A stretch of 22,956 bases of DNA from Conidiobolus incongruus B7586. Its lineage: Eukaryota > Entomophthoromycota > Entomophthoromycetes > Entomophthorales > Conidiobolaceae. The DNA lies in NCBI GenBank assembly GCA_000697335.1, contig JNEM01014249.1:1-22956 (forward strand), given 5' to 3'. The notes below the pieces were generated by a model. It did no database searches, was not told where the DNA came from, and saw only the letters and a program-made list of their open reading frames with translations. This document shows positions 20,201 through 22,956 of this stretch, piece after piece. The translations under genes were made by a program, and so were the position numbers. How positions within the stretch are numbered: the first letter of the stretch is position 1; each line of letters begins with the position of its first letter.

Positions 20201-22118
20201 TTAGCAAATTAACTTAATATATTATATAAGAAATGATTATTAGATATAACTTTATTGAAGTTAATAAATAAAATGTTAATAGATAAATAATAAACAAATA
20301 TATATTTTTATAAATTATTAAGATTTTTAATTAGTTTTTTACATTGATTTTTACTTATAATAATAAAATTATTTACTACAATTATAAAATTAGTGTTAGA
20401 TATAGTATTTAATAGTTTTATAATAGGGTAATATAAATTTTTTAAGATTAATTCTACTAATTTCTTTTAAAATATAAAAATAATAAATTTGTAACCTTCT
20501 AGGGTAATATTTATAGATATAAAACTGTAATATTTAAATTAATTTTAACTTAATATAAAATTATAACTAATATTACCAACTAAGAATTTAATATATTAAA
20601 AATAGTTAAGAGATAATAATTAATATCTAGATATAATATTAAATATTTATTTTATTAAGTTATTAGTATATTTAATTATTAAGTTATTTTTTTAAATAAG
20701 TAAAGATAACTTTATAATAATAGAAAAAGAGATAATATAATTAAAACAACTAGAATTAATTAAAACACTAACAAGTTTATTTATATAAAAACTAATTAAC
20801 ACAAATAATAAAGTGATAGTTAAAGGTAAAAAATTATAAAGTAGATTAATTATTAGAATATTTCTAGTTTCTAGTAGTTTAATTAGTTAGATTTCTCTAG
20901 TATATATAGTTTAATTTATAGAATCATTAGTTTATTAGAACTTTTATGGATTAGATTAGAACTTGCTAATTAATTATAAAAGGGGTGATTCTAAAGTTAT
21001 ATTAATATTATTTAAGTTTGATTTATGGTTAGTAAGTTGGGATTATTAAAAATTAAACAGATATTGTTTTTTTAAAGGGTATTTGTTAATTCTATAATTA
21101 ACTTAAGTTTTTTAATAATAGTAACAACCTTTATTTATTTTTAAGTAGGCTTTAACTTCTTTACTAAAGGTTTTCTTATAAAGCTTTAAAATAGAAATAT
21201 TTATCATTTAAAACTTAAGTAAGCTAGAGTAAGTTTTAAAAAATTAATTCTTAAAATAGGAAAATTTAGTTATAAAGTAAAAAATATCATCAATTATAAT
21301 TGCTATATTATAAATGTTAGAAAAAAACATATTATTAAAGTGTTCTTTATTTATTAATTAAAGTTTCACTTGAAGATTCAAGTATTATAATAGTTTATAG
21401 ATTTATTTTTCTTCAATGATATTTAATATATTTAAACATATCTCATTAAATTTCTCAATTAATTATCTTGTAAAAGTTTTTTATTTAAGTTAAGAAAGTT
21501 TTTCTCTTATTAATTAAACTTAATCTTTTAAGCAATACCTTTCTTTAAAAGCTTTTTCTAATTGTTTAAAAGTTTATATTTTTGTAGTAGGTTATCCTCT
21601 TGAAGATTCTTTAGGATTAAGCTTGTAATAAATTAACTACTAGGTATAAATAAATTTTTCTAAAAAAATAGCTAATTTATAGATAGTCTTTAAATCTTTA
21701 TTAGGGATTAAATTAAAATAATTTTTTATATTTTTAAAGTAGTTTTCAAGCTTATAGAAGTTTTTAAAACTATTATAAATAGTTAATTTATCTTTAAAGA
21801 TATTAAAGAAGTGGTTTAATACATTAACTATAGTAAAATAGCTGGTTTGTTAAATTTAAGCTCTTTAAAACATAATTTTTTTAATCAAAAGCTGTTTAAT
21901 ATAGGCTTCTTAAAGGGTAATAAGCTTTTAGAAGATAAAGTCTTAGATTTACTTAGTAATTAAACTACTATCATTATTAAAATAATATAAGGGTATCTTT
22001 TTTTAGTTGTATTATAATATATAGTATTAAATTTAAATAAAATAGATTATAGATAAAATTTAAAAAAGCAATAAATAGATTTAATATAAATAGTTATTAA
22101 TTTCTAATAGGTTTTTTT

Positions 22119-22139
22119 GTAGTTTTTTTGCTACTATTA
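22119..22139 (-). other. Probable primer-binding site of the Ty3/Gypsy element
   Basis: On the minus strand the bases just inside the 5' LTR read TAATAGTAGCAAAAAAACTA. The position fits a tRNA primer-binding site, but the sequence is too altered to name the tRNA. Confidence 0.4.
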
Positions 22140-22538
22140 TATAGGTGTAGTAGTAATTAAATTAATATAATATAGAGGAAAACTTAATATAAAAATAATA
22201 TAGTATAGAATATAATAATATAATATAATTATGGTGTGCAAATATAAACAAAGATTAATTAAGCTTTAAACTAAAGTGAGTCACTAATATATTAAGATTT
22301 ATATTAGATAGTGCTAATATACTATAATATTAATAAGAAGTAGTTTCAATTTTAGAAGTAGTGTAAAAATGAGAAATAGTAAGAATTGAGACAAAAAAGA
22401 AAAACCTAGTTTATTAGATAATTCAATATTATTTATATAATTAATTTAACTATATAAATATAAGTTAATTATATAATTTATAGTTAATTGAATTATATAA
22501 AAGTATATATAAGAATTTAGAGAACTAGTCTTTTAACA
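22140..22538 (-). repeat. 5' LTR of the Ty3/Gypsy element
   Basis: A 399-bp repeat equal in length to the LTR at 16,831-17,229, with the CA end still visible at 22,537-22,538 on the plus strand. It is the 5' LTR of a minus-strand element. Confidence 0.85.
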
Positions 22539-22590
22539 ATTATTATTAATTTTTTAGAAAATATTTTGTTAAATTATATTTTATTAAATA

Positions 22591-22956
22591 TATAAGTATA
22601 ATGGTAATTAAATTAATATAATATAAAAAAAAGCTTAATATAAAAATAATGTGATATAAAATATAATGAGTTAATATGGGATATAGTGTGCAAATATAAA
22701 CAAAGTTTAATTAAGCTTGAAACTAAAATAAATCACTGATATATTAAGATTACTATGAGATAGTATTAATATATTATAATATTAATAGAATATAGTCTTA
22801 ATTTTAAAAATAATATAAAAATAAAAAATAATTAAAATTAAAAAAAAGAGGAACTTTATTTATTAAATAATTCAATATTATTTATATAATTAATTTAATA
22901 ATAAAAGTATAAATTAACTATATAATTTATAATTAATTATATTATATAGATTATTT
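22591..22956 (-). repeat. Third LTR of the same family, cut by the window edge
   Basis: It begins TATAAGTA and aligns with the other two LTRs over its 366 visible bases, including the GTGTGCAAATATAAA-AAAG core. It is more diverged and more AT-rich than they are. It lies 52 bp beyond the 5' LTR and may be a solo LTR or the start of a second element. The flank to its left (22,544-22,590) is AT-rich and otherwise featureless. Confidence 0.8.

Larger units (their letters stand above)
16831..22538 (-). mobile_element. Ty3/Gypsy LTR retrotransposon fossil
   Basis: A 5.7-kb element lying on the minus strand, with two 399-bp LTRs and a matching ATTAT on both sides (16826-16830 and 22539-22543) as probable target duplication. 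The interior is about 4.9 kb. Weak gag-like sequence lies toward the right, with a possible zinc-knuckle trace near 21,125; reverse transcriptase similarity is clear around 19,640-20,000, and integrase core similarity around 18,200-18,300. The order reverse transcriptase before integrase marks it as Ty3/Gypsy and not Copia. It is thoroughly broken, with dozens of stops in every frame, and cannot be active. CpA and TpG look strongly depleted, as in RIP, so LTR divergence cannot be used as a clock. Confidence 0.85.

Noticed and set aside
16831-22538. Functional polyprotein genes in the retroelement
   Set aside because: Similarity to reverse transcriptase and integrase is clear but every frame is broken many times; it is reported only as a fossil.
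1-22956. tRNA, rRNA or CRISPR features
   Set aside because: No tRNA-like arms with a GTTC-type loop, no rRNA-like conserved words and no regularly spaced repeats with unique spacers were seen. The regular repeats present are coding or microsatellite.
1-22956. Organellar genome origin because of the AT content
   Set aside because: Secretory signal peptides, TATA-type promoters, a mariner element and a Ty3/Gypsy element point to a nuclear chromosome, and no organellar gene is visible.

Overview
This AT-rich window looks like a gene-poor, repeat-rich compartment of a fungal nuclear genome, most likely a filamentous ascomycete. The reasons are: secreted low-complexity proteins with short hydrophobic signal peptides; TATA boxes at a fixed distance from the start codons; a mariner DNA transposon and a Ty3/Gypsy LTR retroelement; and damage in those elements that looks like repeat-induced point mutation (RIP), with Trp codons turned into stops through CpA to TpA changes and CpA/TpG apparently scarce in the right-hand 6 kb. 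The species cannot be named from the sequence, and the fungal assignment is an inference.

Layout, left to right: gene 1 (minus strand, cut by the left window edge), 2.3 kb of AT-rich spacer, a 0.3-kb dispersed block, 1.2 kb of spacer, gene 2 (minus, intact, 251 codons), two mariner copies (about 6.7-7.4 kb and 7.9-9.1 kb), gene 3 (minus, a broken paralogue of gene 2), spacer, a second copy of the dispersed block, a plus-strand relic related to gene 1 (15.1-15.5 kb), a third mariner copy (15.5-16.6 kb), a 5.7-kb Ty3/Gypsy element with both LTRs and a 5-bp target duplication (16,831-22,538), and a third LTR running off the right edge.

The main observation is a small family of secreted Asn/Ser/Thr-rich proteins, two apparently intact and two decayed. 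I do not recognise the family. Each intact protein has a signal peptide, a short conserved non-repetitive head, an Asn-rich domain built on an eight-residue repeat (a hydrophobic or Thr residue, then T-N-N-N-x-N-x) and a Ser-rich tail. In gene 2 the repeat keeps exact eight-residue register for about 11 turns; gene 1 has about 13 turns, and the register is still visible in broken gene 3. Most turns carry an N-x-S/T sequon. Two subfamilies are visible: A (gene 1 and the 15.1-kb relic) and B (genes 2 and 3, sharing ARPYGG and a WGNVFD segment).

Regulation also looks shared. Genes 1, 2 and 3 have a TATA-like box 60-71 nt upstream of the ATG. Subfamily A members share a 23-bp two-part motif about 116-146 nt upstream, and subfamily B members share a GGCGYTAAT site about 190-210 nt upstream. 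The simplest reading is a locus of duplicated genes for secreted repeat proteins, diversifying by repeat change and gene decay beside transposons silenced by RIP.
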